From: CAVYUC01 sp963816685
Lineage (GTDB): Bacteria; Bacteroidota; Bacteroidia; Bacteroidales; Prolixibacteraceae
NCBI GenBank assembly: GCA_963816685.1
Contig: CAWFMB010000013.1
Coordinates: forward strand, 262,988 to 326,987
Reading direction: 5' to 3'
DNA length: 64,000 nt
Positions 54,433-63,245 of this stretch are shown here, piece by piece. The position numbers and the translations under genes were made by a program. Within the stretch, counting starts at the first letter, position 1, and each line of letters begins with the position of its first letter. The notes beneath the pieces are model-generated. The model had not been told where the DNA came from, searched no databases, and saw only the letters and a program-made list of their open reading frames with translations.

Positions 54433-56025
54433 ATGAAGTACCTGCTTACCTGTATCTTTTTTGCTACAACATTTCCCCTCTTTTCGCAGCAAGTCAATCC
54501 AAATCCATGGGTAATGAGCCCAAAACCCGGTGTGGAAGTTACTTATACAAACCCTGTTATACCCGGCTTTTATTCCGATCCGAGTGTGTGCAGGGTTGGT
54601 GACGATTATTACCTCATCACCAGTACATTTGAATTCTATCCGGGAGTTCCTGTATTTCACAGCAAGGATTTAATTCACTGGGAACAAATCGGCCACTGCA
54701 TTCACCGAAAGGAACAAATACCTGAAAACCTGAACATATTTGCCGCCACTCTGCGGTACCACAACGGCACTTTTTATATGATCACGACCAATGTTTCAAC
54801 AAAGGGTAATTTTTATGTTACTGCCAGTGATCCTGCCGGCCCCTGGTCGGACCCGGTGTGGATTGATGTACAAGGTATTGACCCTGACCTGTTTTTCGAT
54901 GATGACGGCCGCACCTATGTTATTTCTTCCAATTTTGAACTTACTGAGATTGATCTGGAAACAGGAAAATTAATCGGAGAGAAACAAAAAGTATGGTTTG
55001 GTGCCGGCGGGCGTTATCCTGAGGCACCGCACATATACAAAAAAGATGGATTTTACTACCTGATGGCCGCAGAAGGTGGAACAGAGGAAGCACATTCCGT
55101 TACAATTTCCCGGAGCAATTCCATTTGGGGCCCGTATGTTAATAATCCTGCCAATCCCATTGCCGCCCATGCCAATGTAGCCGGAATGGGTTTGCCCATT
55201 CAGGGTGTTGGTCATGCTGATATAGTGCAGGCACATAACGGCAGCTGGTGGATGGTTATCCACGGTTATCGCAGTGTAACAGGTTATCCGCCGCACCACA
55301 TCCTTGGCCGTGAAACCTGCCTGGTGCCGGTGAGCTGGCCTGAAGGCAGCTGGCCGATTGTTAACGGCAACGGTACCATACCGGTAAAACTAACCGTCCC
55401 TACCCTGCCACAGGTTGCTTTCGATCCCAAACCTGTACGTACGGAATTCGATAAAGAAGAACCGGGAATGGAATGGAACACCATTCAACCACCAAATGAT
55501 AATAATTTTGACTTAAATCCTGAAGAAGGAAAGCTAACATTGAATGGTTCGGCTTTGCGAATCGGAGAAAACGGCAATCCGGCATTTATTGGCCGCCGCC
55601 TGACCGATATTCAATTCTCTGCCACCACACGTCTTGACTTCAACCCAAAAAATGAAAATGAGGAAGCAGGAATCATTCTGCTGAACAACGGTTCTCACTT
55701 CGACTTACTGGTTTCAACAAAAAAAGGGCATAGATACCTTGTAGTGAAACTTCAGTTTGGGCAGACACTTTATCAGTCGGAGGAAATTGCACTGAAACCC
55801 GGTGCGGTTGACCTTAGAATTGAGGGTACAGGTCCTGAATTTATTTTCTCTTTCAGCCAAAACGGAAAAGATTTTAAAACAATAGAAAAAGCAGATGCCC
55901 GGTTTTTAAGCACAGAAACAGTGGGATGGTTTGCAGGAGTGTATGTTGGATTATATGCTACCGGAAATGGCACAGTTTCAAAAGCAAAAGCCGGTTACGA
56001 CTGGTTTGAATATAAAGGGAAATAA
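54433..56025 (+). CDS. GH43-family exported glycosidase (beta-xylosidase/arabinofuranosidase-like)
   Basis: A 530-residue exported enzyme. A signal peptide (about 1-19, PLFSQ) is followed by the five-bladed beta-propeller (about 35-320). The three GH43 acids are seen: the base Asp49 in FYSDPSV, the pKa-modulating Asp in GIDPDLFFDDDG and the acid Glu in RYPEAPHIYKK. A C-terminal beta-sandwich (about 345-530, FSATTRLDFNPKNENEEAGI) matches the GH43_C2/DUF1349-type domain. These enzymes remove xylose or arabinose from plant or algal glycans; the specificity is not decided by the sequence. It ends before a shared terminator and converges with sucD. Confidence 0.9.
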   Translation: MKYLLTCIFFATTFPLFSQQVNPNPWVMSPKPGVEVTYTNPVIPGFYSDPSVCRVGDDYYLITSTFEFYPGVPVFHSKDLIHWEQIGHCIHRKEQIPENLNIFAATLRYHNGTFYMITTNVSTKGNFYVTASDPAGPWSDPVWIDVQGIDPDLFFDDDGRTYVISSNFELTEIDLETGKLIGEKQKVWFGAGGRYPEAPHIYKKDGFYYLMAAEGGTEEAHSVTISRSNSIWGPYVNNPANPIAAHANVAGMGLPIQGVGHADIVQAHNGSWWMVIHGYRSVTGYPPHHILGRETCLVPVSWPEGSWPIVNGNGTIPVKLTVPTLPQVAFDPKPVRTEFDKEEPGMEWNTIQPPNDNNFDLNPEEGKLTLNGSALRIGENGNPAFIGRRLTDIQFSATTRLDFNPKNENEEAGIILLNNGSHFDLLVSTKKGHRYLVVKLQFGQTLYQSEEIALKPGAVDLRIEGTGPEFIFSFSQNGKDFKTIEKADARFLSTETVGWFAGVYVGLYATGNGTVSKAKAGYDWFEYKGK

Positions 56026-56090
56026 AAATTTGATTATCCTGTATCCTTCCTGTGGCTGAAGCTGTTGGTAGGATGAAAGCCACAGAATAA

Positions 56091-56120
56091 AAAACCGGTT
56101 ACTTTTCAGCAACCGGTTTT
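56091..56120. terminator. Bidirectional terminator between GH43 and sucD
   Basis: AAAACCGGTT, ten-base loop, AACCGGTTTT, flanked by A tracts on the left and T tracts on the right. Confidence 0.85.
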
Positions 56121-56189
56121 ATTATTTTATTCGCGCAGAACTTTGGTAAATTCCGGGCTCTCATTTTTGTCTTCAAGCAAATAAGGAGC

Positions 56190-57059
56190 CTATCCTAATT
56201 TTTCTTTCACCAGTCCTGGAATTTCTCCGGGTTCTTTGGCTACCGGTACTCCGGCTTCGTTAAATGCCTTGATTTTTTCTTCTGCAGTACCTGAGCCGCT
56301 TGAAATAATTGCACCGGCATGTCCCATTCGTTTTCCGGGAGGAGCCGATTGTCCGGCAATAAATGCAACCACCGGTTTAGTCATATTTTCCTTGATGTAT
56401 TTTGCTGCCTTCTCTTCTGCATCGCCGCCAATTTCTCCAATCAGCACTACAGCATCGGTTTCCGGATCATTTTCATACATTTCAAGTAGATCAATAAAAT
56501 ACAATCCCGAAACAGGATCGCCGCCTATTCCAACACAGGTTGTCTGGCCAAGTCCGTTTTCAGTCAACATATTTACCACTTCGTAGGTCAATGTTCCCGA
56601 ACGTGAAATCAGACCCACATTCCCTTTTTTGAAAATCATTGCCGGAAGAATTCCGATTAAACATTCATCGGGGGTAATTAATCCGGGGCAGTTGGCGCCA
56701 ATTAGCTTTGTTCCGTTTTGCTTTAAAACAGGCATTACTTTAATCATGTCCTGAACCGGAACGCCTTCAGTGATACAAACCACCAGTTCCACACCGGCAT
56801 AACTTGCTTCAAGAATTGCATCGCCGGCAAAAGGTGCAGGCACAAAAATTACAGACGCATTTGCACCGGTTGCTTTAACTGCATCTTCTACTGTATCAAA
56901 AACAGGGATTCCACCAACATCACTTCCCCCTTTTCCGGGTGAGATTCCGCCAACAATATTGGTTCCGTAATCTTTCATTTTTGAAGTATGAAAAGCACCG
57001 TCGCGACCGGTAATTCCCTGAACCAATACTTTGGTTTCTTTATTTATTAATATACTCAT
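56190..57059 (-). CDS. sucD: Succinyl-CoA synthetase alpha subunit
   Basis: A 289-residue cytosolic TCA-cycle enzyme subunit that forms succinate plus ATP or GTP with the beta subunit. The CoA-binding Rossmann part has VQGITGRDGAFHT, the ligase part has GANCPGLITPDECLIG, and the phosphorylated His247 lies in GKRMGHAGAII. Length is normal. It is downstream of sucC, separated by a heptamer-repeat spacer. After the TAG stop the same frame stays open for 20 more codons to a TAA (see findings). Confidence 0.96.
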   Translation of the reverse strand: MSILINKETKVLVQGITGRDGAFHTSKMKDYGTNIVGGISPGKGGSDVGGIPVFDTVEDAVKATGANASVIFVPAPFAGDAILEASYAGVELVVCITEGVPVQDMIKVMPVLKQNGTKLIGANCPGLITPDECLIGILPAMIFKKGNVGLISRSGTLTYEVVNMLTENGLGQTTCVGIGGDPVSGLYFIDLLEMYENDPETDAVVLIGEIGGDAEEKAAKYIKENMTKPVVAFIAGQSAPPGKRMGHAGAIISSGSGTAEEKIKAFNEAGVPVAKEPGEIPGLVKEKLG

Positions 57060-57069
57060 TCTCTTAATC

Positions 57070-57118
57070 TTTGAACTTTAAACTTTAAACTCTGATCTTT
57101 AAACTCCGGACTCTGAAC
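57070..57118. repeat. Heptamer tandem array between sucC and sucD
   Basis: Seven 7-base units: TTTGAAC, TTTAAAC, TTTAAAC, TCTGATC, TTTAAAC, TCCGGAC, TCTGAAC. The last touches the sucC stop codon. Confidence 0.85.
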
Positions 57119-58251
57119 TATTTTTTACTCAGCTCGATTGCTTTTTGCGCAGCTTCGCTCATGGTTGAAACGGTTGGCAATCCATATTCCTTAATAATTT
57201 CGAGGCCTTCTTTTGCATTGGTTCCAGATAAGCGGATAACAATCGGGATTTTTGTTTCAATGGTTTTCATGGCTGCTACAAGTCCGCGGGCCACATCATC
57301 GCAACGGGTAATCCCTCCGAAAATGTTAATCATTACTGCTTCAACATTTTTATCACTCAGCAGAATATTCATGGCATCGACTACTTTTTGCGGATTCGAA
57401 GAACCACCGATATCCAGGAAATTTGCCGGGTCGCCGCCATACAATTTAATCATGTCCATGGTTGCCATTGCCAGTCCGGCGCCGTTCACCATGCACCCGA
57501 TGTTTCCATCCAATTTGATATATGACAGTCCTTTTTCGTTTGCATCAATTTCTTTTTGTTCATCTTCGGTAACTTCGCGCATGCCTAAAACTTCACGCTG
57601 GCGGAACAATGCATTGTCATCAAAGTTCATTTTTCCGTCGATTGCCAAAACCTGGTTATCAGGAGTTAACACGAGTGGGTTGATTTCAGCCAGCGAAGAA
57701 TCGGTTTCAACATACAACTGGTACAATTTTACAAGGATTGAAGCAGCCTGGCGTACTTCTTTCGGCCCTTTGAAAAGTTGCAGGGCAATCTTGCGGGCCT
57801 GCCAGTCCATTAATCCCATTGTTGGGTCGATGGACAATTTAATGATCTTCTCAGGTGAAACGCGGGCCACTTCTTCAATTTCCACACCACCCTCGGCACT
57901 GGCCATTAAAGTGACCGACTTCGAATTGCGGTCGTTGATTAAACCCACATAAAATTCCTTCTGAATGTCAACTGCATCTGCTACCAGTACTTTTTCAACT
58001 TTTAAACCTTTAATGTCCATTCCAAGAATCTGACCGGCTTTTTCTACCGCTTCCTGCTTTGTTCTTGCAAGTTTTACACCTCCGGCTTTTCCGCGGCCAC
58101 CCACATGTACCTGGGCTTTTACAACTCTCAGCTTGCTGTCATTCGGAACATTTGCTTCAACTTCTTCCACCGAGTGACAAACAACACCATCAGGGACAGG
58201 AATCCCGTACTTCCTGAATAAATTTCGGGCTTGATATTCGTGAATCTTCAT
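57118..58251 (-). CDS. sucC: Succinyl-CoA synthetase beta subunit
   Basis: A 377-residue ATP-grasp subunit. The N-terminal KIHEYQARNLFRKYGIPVPDG and VHVGGRGKAGGVKLA form the nucleotide-binding ATP-grasp fold; LAEINPLVLT and GNIGCMVNGAGLAMATMD lead into the CoA-ligase domain with FLDIGGSSNPQKVVDA and NIFGGITRCDDVA. Length is close to the normal ~385. It pairs with sucD 58 bases downstream and starts the transcript from a TAnnTTTG promoter. Confidence 0.96.
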   Translation of the reverse strand: MKIHEYQARNLFRKYGIPVPDGVVCHSVEEVEANVPNDSKLRVVKAQVHVGGRGKAGGVKLARTKQEAVEKAGQILGMDIKGLKVEKVLVADAVDIQKEFYVGLINDRNSKSVTLMASAEGGVEIEEVARVSPEKIIKLSIDPTMGLMDWQARKIALQLFKGPKEVRQAASILVKLYQLYVETDSSLAEINPLVLTPDNQVLAIDGKMNFDDNALFRQREVLGMREVTEDEQKEIDANEKGLSYIKLDGNIGCMVNGAGLAMATMDMIKLYGGDPANFLDIGGSSNPQKVVDAMNILLSDKNVEAVMINIFGGITRCDDVARGLVAAMKTIETKIPIVIRLSGTNAKEGLEIIKEYGLPTVSTMSEAAQKAIELSKK

Positions 58252-58289
58252 TTTAATGTTTTAAAATATAGAAGTAAAAATATAATCGG

Positions 58290-58297
58290 CAAAAATA
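58290..58297 (-). promoter_or_regulatory. -7 element of sucCD
   Basis: On the - strand TATTTTTG, 38 bases before the sucC ATG. Confidence 0.45.
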
Positions 58298-58427
58298 CCA
58301 ATTATAAAAATTTTAAACTCATAAATAGCTGCCTTTTTTCATGACATTTTACAGGTACAGAACAAGAACAAGAGTTCACCAACTTTAATTTTGCACAATT
58401 TCCAAATCCGATGTTGTTTTTTCGAAA

Positions 58428-58460
58428 TTGTAAAAGGATCATTTTTTTCCGTTAGATTTG
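58428..58460 (+). promoter_or_regulatory. Promoter of the SIS-domain isomerase gene
   Basis: TTG (58428-58430), 22 bases, TAGATTTG (58453-58460), 19 bases before the ATG. Confidence 0.55.
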
Positions 58461-58479
58461 CGTCAAATTTCATTTTAAA

Positions 58480-59136
58480 ATGGAAGAAATCATCCGAAAA
58501 GTAATAGAACAGGAAGCAGAAGCAATTAAAAATATTCCTGTAAGCAGTGAGTTTGTTCAGGCAGTTGAATTGATTTACCATCAGGTACATAAAAAGCGGG
58601 GGAAGCTTGTGGCAAGTGGAATGGGAAAAGCAGGGCAAATTGCTCAAAATATTGCAACAACCTTCAGCTCAACAGGTACACCGTCAGTTTTTCTTCATCC
58701 CAGCGATTCACAACATGGTGATTTGGGCGTGCTTCAGGAAAATGATATTTTATTGTTAATATCGAATTCCGGCAAAACAAGGGAAATTCTCGAACTGGTG
58801 GATTTGGCTGAAAACCTGCATCCCGGATTGCCTTTGATTGTCATTTCCGGAAATCCTGAAAGTTTACTTGCCAAAAGCGCCGATGCATTTATTTTCACCG
58901 GTAATCCCGACGAAGTTTGTCCGCTTGGTTTAACACCCACAACATCCACCACAGTAATGACCGTAATCGGTGATGCACTGGTAATATCGCTTATGAAAAA
59001 GATAGAATTCTCAAGCGGTGATTATGCCAAACGGCACCACGGAGGTTACCTGGGAGATAAATCACGGTTGCAGGCAGGTTCGTTGCTTGCCCAGGTTCAA
59101 AGTCAAACTGAAAACAAAGAAGAAAATAAAGAGTAA
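58480..59136 (+). CDS. SIS-domain sugar-phosphate isomerase (KpsF/GutQ/KdsD-like, no CBS domains)
   Basis: A 218-residue cytosolic isomerase. The SIS fold shows KLVASGMGKAGQIAQNIA, SVFLHPSDSQHGDLGVL (catalytic His region), LLLISNSGKTREIL and LGLTPTTSTTVMTVIGDALV, matching arabinose-5-phosphate isomerases (ribulose-5-P to arabinose-5-P for Kdo synthesis). Typical KdsD/KpsF add two CBS domains for about 320 residues; this one stops after the SIS part, with HHGGYLGDKSRLQ and a charged tail. Either a short isomerase or a related hexose-phosphate handler is possible. An isochorismatase-fold gene follows by 4 bases. Confidence 0.82.
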   Translation: MEEIIRKVIEQEAEAIKNIPVSSEFVQAVELIYHQVHKKRGKLVASGMGKAGQIAQNIATTFSSTGTPSVFLHPSDSQHGDLGVLQENDILLLISNSGKTREILELVDLAENLHPGLPLIVISGNPESLLAKSADAFIFTGNPDEVCPLGLTPTTSTTVMTVIGDALVISLMKKIEFSSGDYAKRHHGGYLGDKSRLQAGSLLAQVQSQTENKEENKE

Positions 59137-59140
59137 AAAT

Positions 59141-59683
59141 ATGCGGATAACAAAAGAAAATTCAGCAGGACTTATCATTGATATCCAGGAAAAATTGTTC
59201 CCGGTGATGTGGGAGAAAGAAAAATTGCTGAAGAATTGTCAGGTTTTAATTCAGGGGTTGAACGAATTAACAATTCCCCTGGTTGTAACGCAGCAATATT
59301 CAAAGGGTCTGGGAGAAACAATCAATGAAATCAGCAATGCAATACCTGATTTTTCGTTTATTGAAAAAAGATCGTTTAGCTGCTGCGATGAGCCATCGGT
59401 TTTTGAAAAGCTACAGACAATTAGTGTCAGGAACATCATCGTTTGCGGTATTGAAGCGCATGTTTGTGTGCTGCAAACCGCCATCGATTTAAAGGAAGCA
59501 GGTTTTAATCCTGTTGTGGTGGTTGATTGTATTTCATCGCGGAGCAGCCTGAATCTTGAAATTGCAAAAGAACGGTTTCGTTTCGAAAATATTTTGATGA
59601 CTTCTGCCGAATCTATTTTATTTGAATTAACACGAACTTCGGGAGCTCCTGAATTCCGTGCAATTTCAAAACTGGTAAAATAA
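59141..59683 (+). CDS. Isochorismatase-family hydrolase
   Basis: A 180-residue cytosolic hydrolase of the isochorismatase/nicotinamidase fold. The triad is visible: Asp in LIIDIQEKLFPV, Lys in FIEKRSFSCCDE and Cys in CGIEAHVCVLQTAIDL. This short form matches YcaC-like proteins whose substrates are unknown. The start at 59141 lies 4 bases after the isomerase stop, so the two are translationally linked; longer in-frame starts overlap the upstream gene. Confidence 0.85.
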   Translation: MRITKENSAGLIIDIQEKLFPVMWEKEKLLKNCQVLIQGLNELTIPLVVTQQYSKGLGETINEISNAIPDFSFIEKRSFSCCDEPSVFEKLQTISVRNIIVCGIEAHVCVLQTAIDLKEAGFNPVVVVDCISSRSSLNLEIAKERFRFENILMTSAESILFELTRTSGAPEFRAISKLVK

Positions 59684-59722
59684 TTTGGGGTCACTGAATT
59701 CATTATTAATGCCTGCATCCGG

Positions 59723-60847
59723 TTACCCGATAAAATCCATGTAGTTTTCAGGAGTGATTAATTTAAAATTTGAATTGTTATAAGCAGTTGAAAAACTTTT
59801 CGGCAACCGGGATTTGGTATTTTTGTTCCACTTAAATTCATATGTATCCAGCTGCCCATCATGCTCTTCAATATAATCGATTTCCTGCTGACGGGTTGTC
59901 CTCCAAAAATAGGTATTATAAAATAAACGGTTGTATTCAATTTTTTTCCTTCGCTCTGCTATCAAATAATTTTCCCAAAGCGCACCTGTATCTTCTCTTA
60001 AATTTAAAGGTGAAAACTTGTTTAACAAAGCATTTCTGACTCCTAAATCAACAAAATAAATTTTCTTTGAGTATTTAAGTTCATTTCGAAGGTTTCGCGA
60101 AAATGAACCTAACCTGAAAATGATAAATGCTTCTTCCAGCATCAGAATATATCTTTCTATTGTCTGTTTATCTATTTGAACCAATTGCGATAATTCGCGA
60201 AACGAAACCTGATTTCCAACCTGCAAAGCCAAAGCTTTTAATAAGTTTTCAATTGCATCAGGTTTTCGTATTTCCTTTAACGCAAAAATATCCTTATATA
60301 AATAATCAGAAATCAACTCCATTAAAATTTCCTTTTCATTTCCCGGGTGATTAAGTACTTCAGGATAAGAACCGTAAATCAAACGCTGCTCAAGATTACT
60401 TAGCACCTGCACAATACCATAGTGCTGAAATATTTCCTGAAAAGAAACAGGATACAGCTTGTATGTCCATTTCCTGCCTGTCATCGATTCCTTTAACCGA
60501 TCGGTAAGTTCAAACGAACTGGAGCCTGTAACAATAAGTTGAATATCCTTGCAACTGTCATGTATGATTTTAAGAGATAAACCTGTATTTTCAATTCGTT
60601 GGGCTTCGTCAATGAATACCATTGTGCCTTTTGGAAATATTTCCTTTGCCCTTGTACTGTTTATTTTTTCCAGTAGCGTTCTGTCTTCCGGATTATCAGC
60701 ATTCAACCAAATAATCTTTTTTGTTAATGATTCACTGATTTGTCTAAGCAATGTTGTTTTACCAACTTGCCTTGCCCCCAGGACAACAATTGTTTTTCCG
60801 GTAAATAATTTATTAAAAATTATTTCTTCAAGTTTTCTTCTAATCAT
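59723..60847 (-). CDS. AAA+ ATPase with C-terminal DUF4143
   Basis: A 374-residue P-loop ATPase. Walker A is GARQVGKTT (residues 24-32) and Walker B is MVFIDEAQR (near 80). Sensor-1-like LIVTGSSSFEL follows, then GRKWTYKLYPVSFQEI and a winged-helix/DUF4143 part with FVDLGVRNALL and EIDYIEEHDG near the end. The family is widespread and repeatedly found as isolated, transfer-prone genes; its function is unknown, though a nuclease-like C-terminus has been proposed. The ATG at 60845-60847 is chosen. That codon is the last part of the - strand edge of a 58-bp palindrome. Confidence 0.85.
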   Translation of the reverse strand: MIRRKLEEIIFNKLFTGKTIVVLGARQVGKTTLLRQISESLTKKIIWLNADNPEDRTLLEKINSTRAKEIFPKGTMVFIDEAQRIENTGLSLKIIHDSCKDIQLIVTGSSSFELTDRLKESMTGRKWTYKLYPVSFQEIFQHYGIVQVLSNLEQRLIYGSYPEVLNHPGNEKEILMELISDYLYKDIFALKEIRKPDAIENLLKALALQVGNQVSFRELSQLVQIDKQTIERYILMLEEAFIIFRLGSFSRNLRNELKYSKKIYFVDLGVRNALLNKFSPLNLREDTGALWENYLIAERRKKIEYNRLFYNTYFWRTTRQQEIDYIEEHDGQLDTYEFKWNKNTKSRLPKSFSTAYNNSNFKLITPENYMDFIG

Positions 60848-60903
60848 TTTGTCGTATATAATCGCCAAAAATACGTATTTTTGGCGATTATATACGACAA
60901 AAT
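60846..60903. repeat. 58-bp perfect palindrome at the start of the DUF4143 ATPase gene
   Basis: Arms 60846-60874 and 60875-60903 are exact reverse complements with no loop; key parts are TTTTGTCGTATATAATCGCC and GGCGATTATATACGACAAAA around the centre AAATACGTATTT. The pairing stops at 60845/60904. Confidence 0.95.
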
Positions 60904-60905
60904 TA
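60898..60905 (-). promoter_or_regulatory. Candidate -7 element overlapping the palindrome
   Basis: On the - strand TAATTTTG matches TAnnTTTG and overlaps the outer end of the palindrome. No -33 TTG at proper spacing. Confidence 0.35.
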
Positions 60906-60986
60906 CTATTTAATATCTACTGGTTTTATTATTATCAGAGATCATTCTAAAAATATTTTTAATTTCGCCTCAAAATAAATTTAGTT

Positions 60987-61748
60987 ATGCTTGAAATCTG
61001 CGCCATTGCATCGGGAAGTAACGGGAACTGCTATTATGTTGGAAATGAGAAGGATGCTGTATTAATTGACGCAGGAATTTCGTGCAAGCAAATAGTAAAA
61101 CGGATGGCAGCCCGTGGTTTAGACATCGAAAAAATTAAGGCTGTATTTATTACACACGAACACAGCGACCACCTGAGAGGGGCACGAGTAACTGCAAAAA
61201 AGCTGCGGGTTCCGGTATATATGACCGCCAAAACTTATGTTGCCTCTTACAACAACCTGAAACCTGATTATCCCCGTTTTTTTGAACCGGGTGATGTAAC
61301 TGAAGTTGGGTTATTCAAAATTCATTCATTTTTAAAGAATCACGATGCCTCTGATCCCTGTTCTTTTCGTGTGGAATATTCGGGTAAAAATATTGGTATT
61401 TTCACCGACATTGGTGAACCCTGCGAGAATGTAAAACTGCATTTGCAAAAGTGTGACGCCCTTTTCCTTGAAACAAATTACGATGAAACCATGCTTCGCG
61501 AAGGCCGCTATCCCTATTACCTGAAACAACGCATTTTGTCGGATTTCGGCCATTTATCAAACCTGCAGGCGTTGAAACTCTTACAGGAATTTGCAGGATT
61601 GAATCTCAAACACGTTTTTCTCAGCCATCTTTCGGCAGAAAACAATACTCCCGAAATTGCTTTCGAAACATTAAAGGTTCTTCAAAATAAATACGAATTG
61701 CGGCTCACCTCCCGGTTCGACGCTGCAGATGTTTGTGAAATTATATAA
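60987..61748 (+). CDS. Metallo-beta-lactamase-fold hydrolase (YycJ/WalJ-like)
   Basis: A 253-residue cytosolic MBL-fold protein. Metal ligands appear in ITHEHSDHLRG (HxHxDH), in FLKNHDASDP, IFTDIGEP and VFLSHLSAENN. The early SGSNGNCYYVG and overall length match YycJ/WalJ, proposed exonuclease-type enzymes linked to DNA repair and cell-wall signalling in Firmicutes. It stands alone here, without walRK. It converges with lysC over a terminator. Confidence 0.88.
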   Translation: MLEICAIASGSNGNCYYVGNEKDAVLIDAGISCKQIVKRMAARGLDIEKIKAVFITHEHSDHLRGARVTAKKLRVPVYMTAKTYVASYNNLKPDYPRFFEPGDVTEVGLFKIHSFLKNHDASDPCSFRVEYSGKNIGIFTDIGEPCENVKLHLQKCDALFLETNYDETMLREGRYPYYLKQRILSDFGHLSNLQALKLLQEFAGLNLKHVFLSHLSAENNTPEIAFETLKVLQNKYELRLTSRFDAADVCEII

Positions 61749-61781
61749 AAGAATATCTCCAACCAAAAGGATTACAATTAA

Positions 61782-61815
61782 AAAGCGGCTGCTTTAATAA
61801 AACAACCGCCTTTTA
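61782..61815. terminator. Bidirectional terminator between MBL gene and lysC
   Basis: AAAGCGG ... CCGCCTTT pairs with G-U and one bulge, flanked by A and T runs on either side. Confidence 0.65.
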
Positions 61816-61818
61816 TCG

Positions 61819-63138
61819 TTAATTCATATTAAGCAGATTATCGCTCAGCGCCTGCAACGTTTTTTTCTTTTGCGAATTAGGCACAAGTACCGAAATGTTA
61901 TGCCGGCTCCCGCCGTAAGAAATCATTCGGATCGGTATTCCATCCAGTGCATTAAATACTTTCGAAGCAAAACCGGTTTCCTCGCGGATAATATCGCCAA
62001 CGATGCACACAATTGACATGTCGTAGTCCACTTCAACTGTTCCGAATTTATCCAGTTCCCTTTTTATTTTTTCAAGTTTTTCAGTGTTGTCAATAGTCAG
62101 TGAAACTGCAACTTCCGAAGTGGAAATCATATCGATGGGCGTTTTGTATTTCTCAAAAATCTTAAATACATTTTTAAGAAAACCATAAGCCATCAACATT
62201 CGCCCCGACCTGATTTTCACCGCCGTAATTCCGTCTTTTGCAGCCACTGCTTTAATCCCCGAACCATCGGATTCAGAAGTAATTAAAGTACCGCTGTCAT
62301 CAGGATTCATTGTATTTTTCAGGCGCACCGGGATATTCTGAACGCGTGCCGGAAGTACGGTTTGCGGGTGTAAAATTTTCGCACCAAAATAAGCCAGCTC
62401 TGCCGCTTCATTAAACGAGAGTTGCTCAATTTTCTTTGTCTTGTCAACAAAACGCGGATCATTGTTGTGGAATCCGTCAATATCTGTCCAAATCTGGATT
62501 TCTTCTGCATCAATTGCTGCTCCAATTAGTGAAGCAGTGTAATCGCTCCCACCGCGCTGCAGGTTATCAATTTCTCCTTCTGCATTGCGGCAAATAAAAC
62601 CCTGTGTAATGTAATAGTCCGAATCCCCGACTTGCTGCATTACAGGTTGTATGTTTTTTCTTATATGTTGTAAATCAGCTGATTTATCCTCATCAATACG
62701 CATAAAATCGAGAGCCGGAAGCAACTTTGTATTGAAACCATTTTCAATCATTAAAAGCGTAAAAAGCTGTGTTGAAATTAATTCGCCCTGCGCCAGAATG
62801 GCATTTTCAGCAGCAAGATTAAAACTTCCGGAAGTAAATGATTTTATTGTATCGAAACTTTCTTTTACCACTTCCGATCCTTTGTGTACATTTTCTTCTT
62901 TCTCAAAAAGCTCCGTGACCACTTTTTTGTATTTGGCTTCCAGGTTTCCGATGAAAATTCGTGCTGTATCTTTATTCTTTTTTTGAAGATATCCGGCTAT
63001 TTCGACCAGCGAATTTGTGGTTCCTGACATGGCAGAAAGCACCACAATTTTTTGTTCTCCGTCAGTAATGATTTTCATTACGGCCCTCATGTTCTCCGGC
63101 GAACCAACCGATGTTCCGCCAAATTTTAAAACTTTCAT
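61819..63138 (-). CDS. lysC: Aspartate kinase
   Basis: A 439-residue cytosolic aspartokinase, first step of lysine, threonine and methionine synthesis. It has the N-terminal KFGGTSVGSPENM, VVLSAMSGTTNSLVE, the sugar/amino-acid kinase core with QRGGSDYTASLIGAA and WTDIDGFHNNDPR, and two ACT domains (about 310-439, MISTSEVAVSLTIDN and ISYGGSRHNISVLV) for feedback control. It lacks a fused homoserine dehydrogenase. The ATG at 63138 is chosen; an upstream in-frame start would add 20 residues without family support. Upstream, TTG with 18 bases to CATATTTG may be its promoter. Confidence 0.93.
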   Translation of the reverse strand: MKVLKFGGTSVGSPENMRAVMKIITDGEQKIVVLSAMSGTTNSLVEIAGYLQKKNKDTARIFIGNLEAKYKKVVTELFEKEENVHKGSEVVKESFDTIKSFTSGSFNLAAENAILAQGELISTQLFTLLMIENGFNTKLLPALDFMRIDEDKSADLQHIRKNIQPVMQQVGDSDYYITQGFICRNAEGEIDNLQRGGSDYTASLIGAAIDAEEIQIWTDIDGFHNNDPRFVDKTKKIEQLSFNEAAELAYFGAKILHPQTVLPARVQNIPVRLKNTMNPDDSGTLITSESDGSGIKAVAAKDGITAVKIRSGRMLMAYGFLKNVFKIFEKYKTPIDMISTSEVAVSLTIDNTEKLEKIKRELDKFGTVEVDYDMSIVCIVGDIIREETGFASKVFNALDGIPIRMISYGGSRHNISVLVPNSQKKKTLQALSDNLLNMN

Positions 63139-63245
63139 AATAGCTTGTTTTTGTAATTGCAAATATGAATAATTTTTTAATGTTTCAACTAAAAACACTT
63201 TTCATTTTGAATAAGTATTCAGCACAATTGAATATTTATAATGTA

